DNA of 64,000 nucleotides, from IMG/VR virus record IMGVR_UViG_3300009130_000013, positions 1-64,000 of that record, one strand, 5' to 3'. A program made the translations under genes and the position numbers. Source of the stretch: a virus. How positions within the stretch are numbered: the stretch's first letter is position 1; each line of letters begins with the position of its first letter. The notes beneath the pieces are model-generated. The model did not search any database. It was not told the origin of the DNA and saw only the letters and a list, made by a program, of their open reading frames with translations. Below are positions 31,012-38,310 of the stretch, piece after piece.

Positions 31012-32376
31012 GTGAGACCAAATAGAGGATTATTTCAACTTGTTACACTAACTTTGTTATGTCTAATGATATACAGTTATGCCAATGCGAGTGAATGGCC
31101 TAGTGGTAAGACCTGGGCTTATAATTGTGCTAAAACTGGCGACTGTAATATAATAATTGATGATATAGAGAAAGAACCTAAGTTGTTTATAGGTAAAAGT
31201 GTATTCAACAATAAGAACAGAGTTATTAATATTGCTGACAAAGATAACAAATTCTCACTATCAAATTACAATGGTAAGATGGTAGGAGTATGGGGAGAAA
31301 ACTGGACATCTCGTAAAGCCATACTTGGTGAATGTCGTAAAAAACAAACAAACTATGCTCAAAATGGCAACTGTAATGAAATGTCATGGAGTGGAGAATA
31401 TGATAGTATACTTTATGCTCCTTCACCTGACGATGGCAATGAAATTTTTCTTAATAAGCAATTTAAAAATAAAATTATGGATGGTGGTGATATAAAACCA
31501 TGGAGACATACATATGATATCGCTTACTTAATACAAGCAGGTAAATTTAAATCATTAAAAATAGGTTTGGTTAAAGGAGCAGAAGGTAAATGGTTAAAAG
31601 AATTACAAGCAGATACCTACATCTATAAAAGTGGGTCATATAAAGACTACCAAGCATATAGTAGTTCCTTGAATGTCTTTTACCCTACAATTTTTTCTTT
31701 GTTAGAAGCACATATTATACTACAACGAAAAGGGTTATACACTGAAGAAGAATTTAATCTAGTACACAAATGGCTAGAAAAAAGAGTGTGGGCATTAGAA
31801 CAAGGTCCTTTAGATGGATTAGTATCAAGTGCCTGGGGCTGGAAACATTTCTTTGAACCTGCTAACCATGAGTCAATTAATAAAAGATTGGCTTATATGT
31901 TATGGGGTATTGCTGACCAAAATGATTATTATTTTAAAGCAAGTATGAATGGGTTTGAAGATGTCTATAGTACTATGAGAGAAAATGGTACATTTAAAAA
32001 CGAGCACAAAAAAGGTAACGGAGCAAACTATGGAATTTCTTCAGGTAATAAATTGGGTCAAGCAATGGTCTATATGGCAATTATACTACATAATCAAGGA
32101 TTTGATATTAAATTAAAATATCCTAAGATTGAAAAATTTGTTGAATGGGCAATTAAAAGTTATAATGATCCTAAGAAAACAGGATACACATCAGGCGGTA
32201 ATAGTAACTTAAGATTTTTAGGTGAAGACCCCCAAAAAGACAATACATTAGCATATTTGATTTTATTTGATAAAGTATTTGGAACAAATCATTTAAATAA
32301 TAAAGACATATTTGATAATGGCAGAGCTTATATACCACTTGGTATTTCAGATGCCAATAAAATTAGAATAAAATAA
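31012..32376 (+). CDS. Secreted alginate-lyase-like (alpha/alpha toroid) protein
   Basis: 454 residues, GTG start, signal peptide ending near YANA-SEW. The C-terminal two thirds look like an alginate_lyase-type toroid: HIILQRKGLYTEEEFNLVHKW, WALEQGPLDG, NHESINKRLAYMLWGIAD, MRENGTFKNE, NYGISSGNKLGQAMVYMA. Such enzymes break uronic-acid polysaccharides. The N-terminal part has Cys pairs. Family judged by eye; it might instead bind polysaccharide. Degradation of host capsule or slime from inside at lysis would fit. Confidence 0.6.
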   Translation: MRPNRGLFQLVTLTLLCLMIYSYANASEWPSGKTWAYNCAKTGDCNIIIDDIEKEPKLFIGKSVFNNKNRVINIADKDNKFSLSNYNGKMVGVWGENWTSRKAILGECRKKQTNYAQNGNCNEMSWSGEYDSILYAPSPDDGNEIFLNKQFKNKIMDGGDIKPWRHTYDIAYLIQAGKFKSLKIGLVKGAEGKWLKELQADTYIYKSGSYKDYQAYSSSLNVFYPTIFSLLEAHIILQRKGLYTEEEFNLVHKWLEKRVWALEQGPLDGLVSSAWGWKHFFEPANHESINKRLAYMLWGIADQNDYYFKASMNGFEDVYSTMRENGTFKNEHKKGNGANYGISSGNKLGQAMVYMAIILHNQGFDIKLKYPKIEKFVEWAIKSYNDPKKTGYTSGGNSNLRFLGEDPQKDNTLAYLILFDKVFGTNHLNNKDIFDNGRAYIPLGISDANKIRIK

Positions 32377-32390
32377 TTGTCCAAAAAAGG

Positions 32391-32418
32391 TTGACAATAA
32401 TCTAAAAGATGTTATATT
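32391..32418 (+). promoter_or_regulatory. Sigma70-type promoter
   Basis: TTGACA, 16 bases, TATATT, with GG before the -35; 30 bases ahead of the gene at 32448. Confidence 0.7.
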
Positions 32419-32447
32419 AATATAAACCATTAATGAAAGGCCGTTAA

Positions 32448-32642
32448 ATGTACCTAACGACAATCGACTACAAACACAAGAACAAAATAGAAACAACAGA
32501 AGCCTGGGAAGGCAATACATCAAAAGAAAGTATTGACAAAGCCATAAAATGTTGTGAGCGAGAAAACATTAAAGCAAATCAAATCCTTGCTATCGTTACA
32601 TTTGAAAAATGGATGCTAGGCAAGAAAGGAATTTTAGTATGA
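32448..32642 (+). CDS. Hypothetical small protein
   Basis: Sixty-four residues, with KCCEREN in the middle; GAAAGG precedes the ATG. Overlaps the next microgene by four bases. Unknown. Confidence 0.7.
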   Translation: MYLTTIDYKHKNKIETTEAWEGNTSKESIDKAIKCCERENIKANQILAIVTFEKWMLGKKGILV

Positions 32643-32758
32643 TTAAACGATTATGGAATTGGGAAGTTAAAATAATTAAAGCAAACCCTGTTTTTTGGTG
32701 TTACTTTAGTTTTTTAAAAGGCTTAATAATCGGTATGTTAATAGTATGGTATTTTTAA
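32639..32758 (+). CDS. 39-residue membrane microprotein
   Basis: Basic aromatic start (MIKRLWNWEVKIIK), then one membrane helix to the end. ATGA overlap with the previous gene. Confidence 0.6.
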   Translation: MIKRLWNWEVKIIKANPVFWCYFSFLKGLIIGMLIVWYF

Positions 32759-32773
32759 TATGAGGAGAATAAC

Positions 32774-33064
32774 GTGGCTTTTACACGAAAACAAAAAGAG
32801 CAGATGGAATCACTATTCCAGATTGCTGACAACAAGGATCTAGGAGACATTTCAGAGTTATATCAACTTCGTAGAACTTGGTTGAATAATAAAGCACGAA
32901 GAAGTTTTATTAAAGGCGAGAACGTTACATTTAATCACAACGGAAATACAATCAGAGCAATAATTAGAAAAATTAACCCTAAGACTATTGAAGTAGGGGT
33001 TACCACCGGGGGCCAAACTACTGTATGGAAAGTGGCTCCTACTTATCTTAACAAAGTAGCTTAA
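32774..33064 (+). CDS. Small early protein with KOW-like beta-barrel tail (paralog of 1050)
   Basis: Ninety-six residues; GTG start after GAGGAGAATAAC. Helical N-terminus, then FIKGENVTFNHNG...IIRKINPKTIEV...WKVAPTYLNKVA, matching the gene at 1050 position by position. Unknown function. Confidence 0.8.
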   Translation: MAFTRKQKEQMESLFQIADNKDLGDISELYQLRRTWLNNKARRSFIKGENVTFNHNGNTIRAIIRKINPKTIEVGVTTGGQTTVWKVAPTYLNKVA

Positions 33065-33078
33065 ACGAGGATCAAGCA

Positions 33079-33294
33079 ATGGCTAAGAAAGAAGTAAAAT
33101 CTACTCAATATCGAGCAGAAGAAATGGACCTGGCGGCTTCACAGGCTGTATATGGTTTACAATTAAGTAAGGATAAGGCAATACGTTTTATTCTTCGCAG
33201 GGTAAAAGGAAGTGATGTTAAGCAGGCTCGTAAAGCTCTTCATTATGTTTGTACGAGTTACAAAACTGATGAACCAGATTATGGGTTCAAATAA
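33079..33294 (+). CDS. Hypothetical small protein
   Basis: Seventy-one residues, basic and helical (AIRFILRRVKGSDVKQARKA). In the same operon as the KOW-like gene. Unknown. Confidence 0.75.
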   Translation: MAKKEVKSTQYRAEEMDLAASQAVYGLQLSKDKAIRFILRRVKGSDVKQARKALHYVCTSYKTDEPDYGFK

Positions 33295-33330
33295 ATAATA
33301 TTGCTACTTTTTAAGCATTTGAAATATATC

Positions 33331-33360
33331 TTGACAAGTAGATGATAATTATAGTATAAT
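33331..33360 (+). promoter_or_regulatory. Sigma70-type promoter
   Basis: TTGACA, 18 bases, TATAAT. Drives a long leader and then the microprotein string from 33502. Confidence 0.75.
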
Positions 33361-33384
33361 ATAACTATAATTTCGAATTGGAAA

Positions 33385-33460
33385 GACCATTAAAGTTCGC
33401 TATAATTTGTTATGTGGGCTGAACAGATCGAGAACGGCAGGAATGGTCACTTAAAGGACG
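33385..33460 (+). other. Structured 5' leader
   Basis: About 140 bases between promoter and first start codon, with GACCATT near 33386 pairing AATGGTC near 33443 and GTCACTT repeated afterwards. Could be a regulatory leader or a small RNA. Confidence 0.35.
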
Positions 33461-33501
33461 GAGACTAGGGGGTCACTTTAGGAACTGATGAGTAACTGAC
33501 T

Positions 33502-33633
33502 ATGGGCAAAAGAGCAATACCAGGAATAATAGTAAAAAGAGGCCAGCCAAGACTTAGAAAGAATATGAGTCATGGAACGTTTCGTTGTAAAAGGCATCCT
33601 AATTCAAAGAGATGTCAGAGTGGGAAAGTATAA
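33502..33633 (+). CDS. 43-residue basic microprotein
   Basis: Very basic (KRGQPRLRKN, CKRHPNSKRC), with two Cys and two His near the end; may bind nucleic acid. Stop overlaps the next ATG (TAATG). No strong ribosome site. Confidence 0.5.
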   Translation: MGKRAIPGIIVKRGQPRLRKNMSHGTFRCKRHPNSKRCQSGKV

Positions 33634-33815
33634 TGCCAACAGTAAGTGATTTCATGTATGGATGGAAAGCAGATGGAAATCCTAAACCAAATGAACACAA
33701 CAGAAAAGAAAGAAGAAAGGCGGCTAAGATAGCCTATAAGGTTTATAAGAAAACACAAAAGGCATTAAAGCAAAAGAACCAAGATGGCGTACAAAGTAAA
33801 GAGGCTAATTTGTAA
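33633..33815 (+). CDS. 60-residue basic protein
   Basis: Lys/Arg-rich helical region (NRKERRKAAKIAYKVYKKTQ). Start set by TAATG overlap. Unknown. Confidence 0.6.
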   Translation: MPTVSDFMYGWKADGNPKPNEHNRKERRKAAKIAYKVYKKTQKALKQKNQDGVQSKEANL

Positions 33816-33918
33816 ATTACGAATGTGGTATGCTGAATTAAGAGGACACAAAGGAAAACGTTGGAACTACGAACCTTCAGAACATTATATGGGAAGAGGT
33901 AGACATGGAAAAATGTAA
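33784..33918 (+). CDS. 44-residue basic microprotein
   Basis: MAYKVKRLICKLRMWYAELR start and a Gly/Arg/His-rich end (GRGRHGKM). Overlaps the previous gene and, by 14 bases, the next. Confidence 0.5.
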   Translation: MAYKVKRLICKLRMWYAELRGHKGKRWNYEPSEHYMGRGRHGKM

Positions 33919-34012
33919 AAATTGTAATCACGACGCTCACTGTCCTGAAGTATGTTCAATGGAAGAATGTACTTGTAAAAAATGTAATTGTTCAGTATGT
34001 ACAAAAGAATAA
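33905..34012 (+). CDS. Cys-rich microprotein, metallothionein-like
   Basis: Thirty-five residues, nine of them Cys (CKNC, HC, VC, CTCKKCNCSVC) plus two His. The CxC and CxxC spacing suits binding of zinc or another soft metal. GGAAGAGG before the start. Stop four bases before the next gene. A metal buffer or a small zinc-finger adaptor are both possible. Confidence 0.7.
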   Translation: MEKCKNCNHDAHCPEVCSMEECTCKKCNCSVCTKE

Positions 34013-34015
34013 TAT

Positions 34016-34537
34016 ATGACAAATGATTTAAAATGGCACGAAAGATTAAGACTTAAAATAGTCCGAATATTACTGAGCATTATAGATCGTTTATTAAAAA
34101 GAAATCCAAACTCATTACAGAAATTTATTGAGCAGAAAAATGTTGCTATGGATTCAGCTTTAACAGAAGCTGTCAATAAAAAAATGGCAAGCGATATTGC
34201 CAAAGTATTAATACCACCAGTACCAGAACCTACTTTCGAAGAAACTAAACCTAATCTAGCTATTAGAGATATAGATTTTAATCTATCTAATGATGAAAAG
34301 GCTAGTGATGATTTAATAATGTTTTATGCTGAACTAGAAAATTTAATTGAAAAACATATGGTCGGTACTAGTGCTCTAGTTATCGCTGGACCTTTAATGG
34401 CCCATTCAATGAAAATATATCGTACTGTATTACCTCAAAATGAATACGATCAAATACTATATCATGTTTATAATACAAGAAACAAGATAGAACCAATAAT
34501 CCTACCAGATTCAAATTCTCCAAAAACAATACACTAA
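34016..34537 (+). CDS. Hypothetical protein
   Basis: 173 residues, mostly helical with basic N-terminus; a weakly hydrophobic stretch late (GTSALVIAGPLMAHSM). Unknown family. Confidence 0.75.
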   Translation: MTNDLKWHERLRLKIVRILLSIIDRLLKRNPNSLQKFIEQKNVAMDSALTEAVNKKMASDIAKVLIPPVPEPTFEETKPNLAIRDIDFNLSNDEKASDDLIMFYAELENLIEKHMVGTSALVIAGPLMAHSMKIYRTVLPQNEYDQILYHVYNTRNKIEPIILPDSNSPKTIH

Positions 34538-34545
34538 TAAGTATT
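34536..34545 (+). promoter_or_regulatory. Late-type promoter abutting start codon
   Basis: AATAAGTATT, five bases before the ATG at 34551; no Shine-Dalgarno. Confidence 0.4.
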
Positions 34546-34550
34546 AGTAC

Positions 34551-35324
34551 ATGAACGAAAACCTAACAATTTACATTAGCCAACCTATGGAAAATAATAG
34601 CCGAACAGATAGGTTATTTGAGCATACCAAAAATAATTGTTATGAAATGTACCCAAGTGCTACGATTAATAGTTTCCCTACAGAGGATTCTCGTCAAAAA
34701 GATATCTGGAATTCAATATATTTTAATAGAGATAGCCTAGGTATTGTTTGTGTAATTTCAGCAGGACATATATTTTTAGAGCCTAACAAAACATTTGAAT
34801 TAGTATTAGAGCAAACCAAAGGTAAAACTTGGTGGGCTTTAGGCCATATGTTAGATCGTACAAACGAAGGAACATATCTGAGAATATTTAATAGTTGTTA
34901 CTTTGTAAATGTACCAGAGATTCGTTCAATCTTAAGCAAAAGAGAAAAAGGAGTATTTCCAGGCTATCGTCCTACTGGTGGAATAAAAGAACCATGGAAA
35001 AATTGGACAAGAAGTAAACAAAATCATCATGGAACCTATACTCCATTGTGGATTGAAAATGGAAAGGGTTATTACGAAGGACCCCCTTTAAAAGAACATT
35101 GTGGATCTGTAATGATACACGAAGGAATTAAAAGAAACATCAGATTTGAAAGTTTTAACCAGAAAATTAGAGATAGTAAAGAATTTGCCTATATGAATTG
35201 GGATGATTTTGGTACTATTGATTGGGAGAATATGATTGGATATTTGGACTCAAAAGTCATTCCAAACGGTGAAAATGACGATAATTATTGGTGGTTTTAC
35301 AGAGATTCCGAAATAAAATCATAA
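34551..35324 (+). CDS. Hypothetical protein
   Basis: 257 residues, soluble and Trp-rich. Starts NLTIYISQPMENNSRTDRLFE, with a central acidic/His part and a YWWFYRD end. No motif recognised. Expected as a leaderless late transcript. Confidence 0.75.
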   Translation: MNENLTIYISQPMENNSRTDRLFEHTKNNCYEMYPSATINSFPTEDSRQKDIWNSIYFNRDSLGIVCVISAGHIFLEPNKTFELVLEQTKGKTWWALGHMLDRTNEGTYLRIFNSCYFVNVPEIRSILSKREKGVFPGYRPTGGIKEPWKNWTRSKQNHHGTYTPLWIENGKGYYEGPPLKEHCGSVMIHEGIKRNIRFESFNQKIRDSKEFAYMNWDDFGTIDWENMIGYLDSKVIPNGENDDNYWWFYRDSEIKS

Positions 35325-35374
35325 AAATCCAACAAAATCAACGACATATCTAGGTAAAAAAACCGTCTTTTTGG

Positions 35375-35403
35375 TTGACAGATTGGCCAAAAGGTGGTAT
35401 AAT
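35375..35403 (+). promoter_or_regulatory. Early sigma70-type promoter with TTGGCCAA spacer
   Basis: TTGACA, 17 bases with TTGGCCAA, TATAAT; upstream AATCAACGACATATC and AAACCGTCTTTTTGG as at 53.8 kb. Confidence 0.9.
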
Positions 35404-35437
35404 AGTAGTTATATTAGTTAATTAAGGAAAGGAAAAT

Positions 35438-35809
35438 ATGTCAAATTGTTCAAAAAGCTGGATCAAAGAGAGTTTCAATTATCACGGCAAGTACTTAACA
35501 TATAAATTCGGTGGCGAAGATAAATTCGTTGGTCGTTTCAAATATGGTGGAATGGGTCATTTTAAAACCTTCCTGAAAAAGAATTTTACACCTGAAGAAT
35601 ACTTTAAAATGTATGATGAAGGTTTTACACCAGTAGGAATACTAGAAACAAAAGGTTATGTTTCTAAGAACTTACAGGAGTTCGCTAAACATTATGGGTT
35701 TGAACCTACTCAACGTGGAGTACAACAAGCTCTTAAATATGTTAGGGACGAAAAAGATCGTAAAGAAGACGCCCAGTTTTTAGGCGTTGAAGTGGAGGCG
35801 TTAGCATAA
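35438..35809 (+). CDS. Hypothetical early protein
   Basis: 123 residues, basic/aromatic; FGGEDKFVGRFKYGGMGHFK near the start. First gene of an early operon. Unknown. Confidence 0.8.
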   Translation: MSNCSKSWIKESFNYHGKYLTYKFGGEDKFVGRFKYGGMGHFKTFLKKNFTPEEYFKMYDEGFTPVGILETKGYVSKNLQEFAKHYGFEPTQRGVQQALKYVRDEKDRKEDAQFLGVEVEALA

Positions 35810-36036
35810 TGACAATTAGAGCTAAAACTGAACCAACAGAAAGAATTATAGACTTAACAGGACCAGATGGTAATGCTTTTGTCTTAATGGGATATGCCCA
35901 AAACTTCGCAAAACAACTTGGCATGATATCAGGTGAAATTGAAATAATGCTAAATGAAATGAGGTCGGGCGATTATGAAAACCTGATTCAAGTATTTGAT
36001 AGATATTTTGGATCGTTTGTAGTATTGGAGAGGTAA
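35809..36036 (+). CDS. Hypothetical early protein
   Basis: Seventy-five residues, alpha/beta (ERIIDLTGPDGNAFVLMGYA). TAATG overlaps on both sides. Unknown. Confidence 0.8.
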   Translation: MTIRAKTEPTERIIDLTGPDGNAFVLMGYAQNFAKQLGMISGEIEIMLNEMRSGDYENLIQVFDRYFGSFVVLER

Positions 36037-36269
36037 TGATAGATGTTATCACAGACATTGAAGTTTTAACAACGGCACTGGAGAACTTAAAGCCAACAGA
36101 TAAGAAAGGCAAAGCCAGTCGAGAAATGCTAGTAAACTTATTAAATAAAAAAGTAAGGATACTCGCAGACTTTGAAAGAACAGAGCCGTTAAAATGGGAG
36201 AAGGTTATAAACTCCCCAACGGCTCAAGAAGCATTTGAACCTGTAACTTTTAAGAAAGTAGGAACATGA
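36036..36269 (+). CDS. Hypothetical early protein
   Basis: Seventy-seven residues, helical, acidic start. Coupled by overlap to both neighbours. Unknown. Confidence 0.75.
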   Translation: MIDVITDIEVLTTALENLKPTDKKGKASREMLVNLLNKKVRILADFERTEPLKWEKVINSPTAQEAFEPVTFKKVGT

Positions 36270-36451
36270 ATACAAAATATTCAACAACACCTAGCACAGA
36301 AGACAGATTGCTTAATGTTAAAGTTTGGAAAAATATGAATAAAGACAACGCCTGGGTACAATTTATTAGTAAGATTTGGATCAGACGTTTAGCAAGAGAC
36401 CTTTCATTAGAAAAGGTTGGGTTAACTCATCACGATGGGTTATATAAATGA
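36266..36451 (+). CDS. Hypothetical small protein
   Basis: Sixty-one residues, basic, two Trp. ATGA overlap with the previous gene. Unknown. Confidence 0.65.
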   Translation: MNTKYSTTPSTEDRLLNVKVWKNMNKDNAWVQFISKIWIRRLARDLSLEKVGLTHHDGLYK

Positions 36452-36495
36452 ATTTGTTTGGGTACGCCAAACATTTAACTGAGGAAGGAGACAAA

Positions 36496-36963
36496 ATGAA
36501 GAAACTATATAAACAATTAGCAACAATACTTTTTATTATGGGTATGGTAATTTCTATGCCAACGTTTGCTTATAGTGAAGGGTTTATAAGACAAGGAAAG
36601 GTTATTGATCATTATAAGATGGTTATTGATCGTGTACCTTACCAAGTTGAAGTATGCCAAAAAGTAACAGGTCAACCTGGTGCTTCATCGGCTGATGTCA
36701 TAGTTGGTGCTATAATTGGTGGTGCTGTAGGTAACCAAATTGGTAAAGGCAAAGGTAACGATGCCGCAACTATTTTGGGTGCTATTTTAGGTGCCGATAT
36801 TGCCAATAAAAGTAAACCAGGTACTACAGGTTCAACTCAATGTTTTTTAGAAACTCGTTATAATGAAACTGAAAGAAACATATACAGCCATTCTGTATTA
36901 CACTTTGAATATGCTGGACGTATGTATTCTGTTTCGTTTGTAAGAGACGGCGTTAACAACTAG
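36496..36963 (+). CDS. Secreted glycine-zipper (2TM) protein
   Basis: 155 residues: signal peptide (MKKLYKQLATILFIMGMVIS...AYS) then a glycine zipper DVIVGAIIGGAVGNQIGKGK...AATILGAILGADIAN typical of outer-membrane SlyB/Rick17-type proteins, with two Cys. Start at 36496 chosen for GGAG and the signal peptide. Likely acts in the host envelope, perhaps at lysis. Confidence 0.8.
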   Translation: MKKLYKQLATILFIMGMVISMPTFAYSEGFIRQGKVIDHYKMVIDRVPYQVEVCQKVTGQPGASSADVIVGAIIGGAVGNQIGKGKGNDAATILGAILGADIANKSKPGTTGSTQCFLETRYNETERNIYSHSVLHFEYAGRMYSVSFVRDGVNN

Positions 36964-36974
36964 TAGATAAAATT

Positions 36975-37466
36975 ATGACAATGAGTTTAGCACGTGGTCT
37001 GACCATGCTGAATACAAAAAAGCGAAAACGTAAGACTATTACGGAAAAGCAAAGATTAAAGTATAAGGCAGATCTTAAAGCACATAACAAACGTTTGAGA
37101 CAACTACATCTACATAATTCTCAAATGAACCTTGATGATTATATTGATTATGTTCAAGGTTATTATCAGCCACGTAACACATTTCAAGTCCGTAAAACAA
37201 TTACCGGGCCTATTTCCACTTCACCTAGGAGTGTAGTGTCAACGGTTAGCACGGCGGTCTCCAAAACCGCAAGTGGGGGTTCGAATCCCTCCGCTTCTGC
37301 CAACCATTCTTGGCGTAACAATTCTAACGGTGGTACTAAAGATTGGAAGGAGCAACAAGAACGTATTGAGATTAGTAAACAATATGCTATTGTTCCAGCT
37401 TATAACAAAGGCCCGTACATGGTCGTATCAAAAGAGGATTTAAAGACGGCCGGGAAGAAGGTCTGA
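36975..37466 (+). CDS. Hypothetical protein with a tRNA gene inside its frame
   Basis: 163 residues if read straight. The first 75 (basic helix, NLDDYIDYVQGYYQPRN) and the last 45 (QQERIEISKQYAIVPAYNKG) look like coding sequence, but codons 85-110 are a sense-strand tRNA-Trp. The tRNA keeps the frame open. Either the protein carries the translated tRNA as a linker or the gene was split. Confidence 0.55.
   Translation: MTMSLARGLTMLNTKKRKRKTITEKQRLKYKADLKAHNKRLRQLHLHNSQMNLDDYIDYVQGYYQPRNTFQVRKTITGPISTSPRSVVSTVSTAVSKTASGGSNPSASANHSWRNNSNGGTKDWKEQQERIEISKQYAIVPAYNKGPYMVVSKEDLKTAGKKV
37227..37302 (+). tRNA. tRNA-Trp (anticodon CCA)
   Basis: Acceptor AGGAGTG/CGCTTCT with G-U pairs, D-arm GTGT/GCAC, anticodon stem GCGGT/ACCGC with loop CTCCAAA, T-arm GGGGG/CCCTC with TTCGAAT, encoded CCA. 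Lies inside an ORF on the same strand. Confidence 0.92.
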
Positions 37467-37670
37467 TTGTCCGACTCAAAAGATTCACATATATTTAAAA
37501 ATGACAGCGGTAGAAAGATTGTAAGAATTCCTGTAAAGGAATTTGTTTGTATAGGTGAAACGCCACCTATGGATCATCCACACGTTTTTTTAACTATGGG
37601 CAATAAAGATTTTATGTATTGTCCTTATTGTAGTACGAGGTATGAATATGGCGGGAATGATGAAACGTAA
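37467..37670 (+). CDS. CHCC-type zinc-finger protein
   Basis: Sixty-seven residues, TTG start right after the previous stop. FVCIGETPP, HPHVFLTMG and MYCPYCSTRYEY give a C-H-C-C ligand set like the zinc-finger proteins of alphaproteobacteria and the NDUFS6 subunit of complex I. Probably taken from a host. Function in the phage unknown. Confidence 0.8.
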   Translation: MSDSKDSHIFKNDSGRKIVRIPVKEFVCIGETPPMDHPHVFLTMGNKDFMYCPYCSTRYEYGGNDET

Positions 37671-38310
37671 ATTTAAAAAATGGACATATATAATCTTAGG
37701 ATTTATATTTGGATTAATATTAACATTTGTTGTAGGAACATTTTACCCTAACTTTTATGTTGTATCAAAATTACAACAACAATTTGATGATAAGATTCAA
37801 TCTGTTTGGGAAGACTTTGGTATAATAGAACCTGCTATAGAATATTCAAACAATAACGAATTTGTTTTATCTGTTAGTAAATGTATTCAATGGATAAATT
37901 TAGGCGTTAAAACACACGAAAGAATAGATAGAGAAATTATCATAGCAATGGCTGTTCTTGAAACAGGATACGGAAAGAGTAGATTTGCTAACGAAGGTAA
38001 TAACTTATTTGGTATTAGAACTTGGGATGATGAAATACCACAACTAAAACCATTAGGAAATCCTGACGTTGTTTGGGGTGTAAGAGTATACAAAACCAAG
38101 TGCCAATCAGTTCAAGATATGATAAGTACTATTAACAGACATCCAGCCTATGAACTGTTTAGAATTGAAAGAGCAAAACAGTTAGAAACAAATTCTATTA
38201 ACATTAATAAACAAATCGATCTTCTAAACAAATGGAGCACCAACCCTGACTACACAAAACTAATTAAGCAAAAGGTTATAAAGATTAAAAAAATATTAGA
38301 GAATGGGTGA
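37648..38310 (+). CDS. Membrane-anchored Bax/glucosaminidase-like muralytic enzyme
   Basis: 220 residues: N-terminal signal anchor (KKWTYIILGFIFGLILTFVV), then REIIIAMAVLETGYGKSRFANEGNNLFGIRTWD (two adjoining segments), the Bax/mannosyl-glycoprotein endo-beta-N-acetylglucosaminidase signature with catalytic Glu in LETGYG. Cuts peptidoglycan glycan chains; the anchor suggests a SAR-type lysin or host-wall remodelling. Start at 37648 has GAGG seven bases before it. Confidence 0.85.
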   Translation: MAGMMKRKFKKWTYIILGFIFGLILTFVVGTFYPNFYVVSKLQQQFDDKIQSVWEDFGIIEPAIEYSNNNEFVLSVSKCIQWINLGVKTHERIDREIIIAMAVLETGYGKSRFANEGNNLFGIRTWDDEIPQLKPLGNPDVVWGVRVYKTKCQSVQDMISTINRHPAYELFRIERAKQLETNSININKQIDLLNKWSTNPDYTKLIKQKVIKIKKILENG

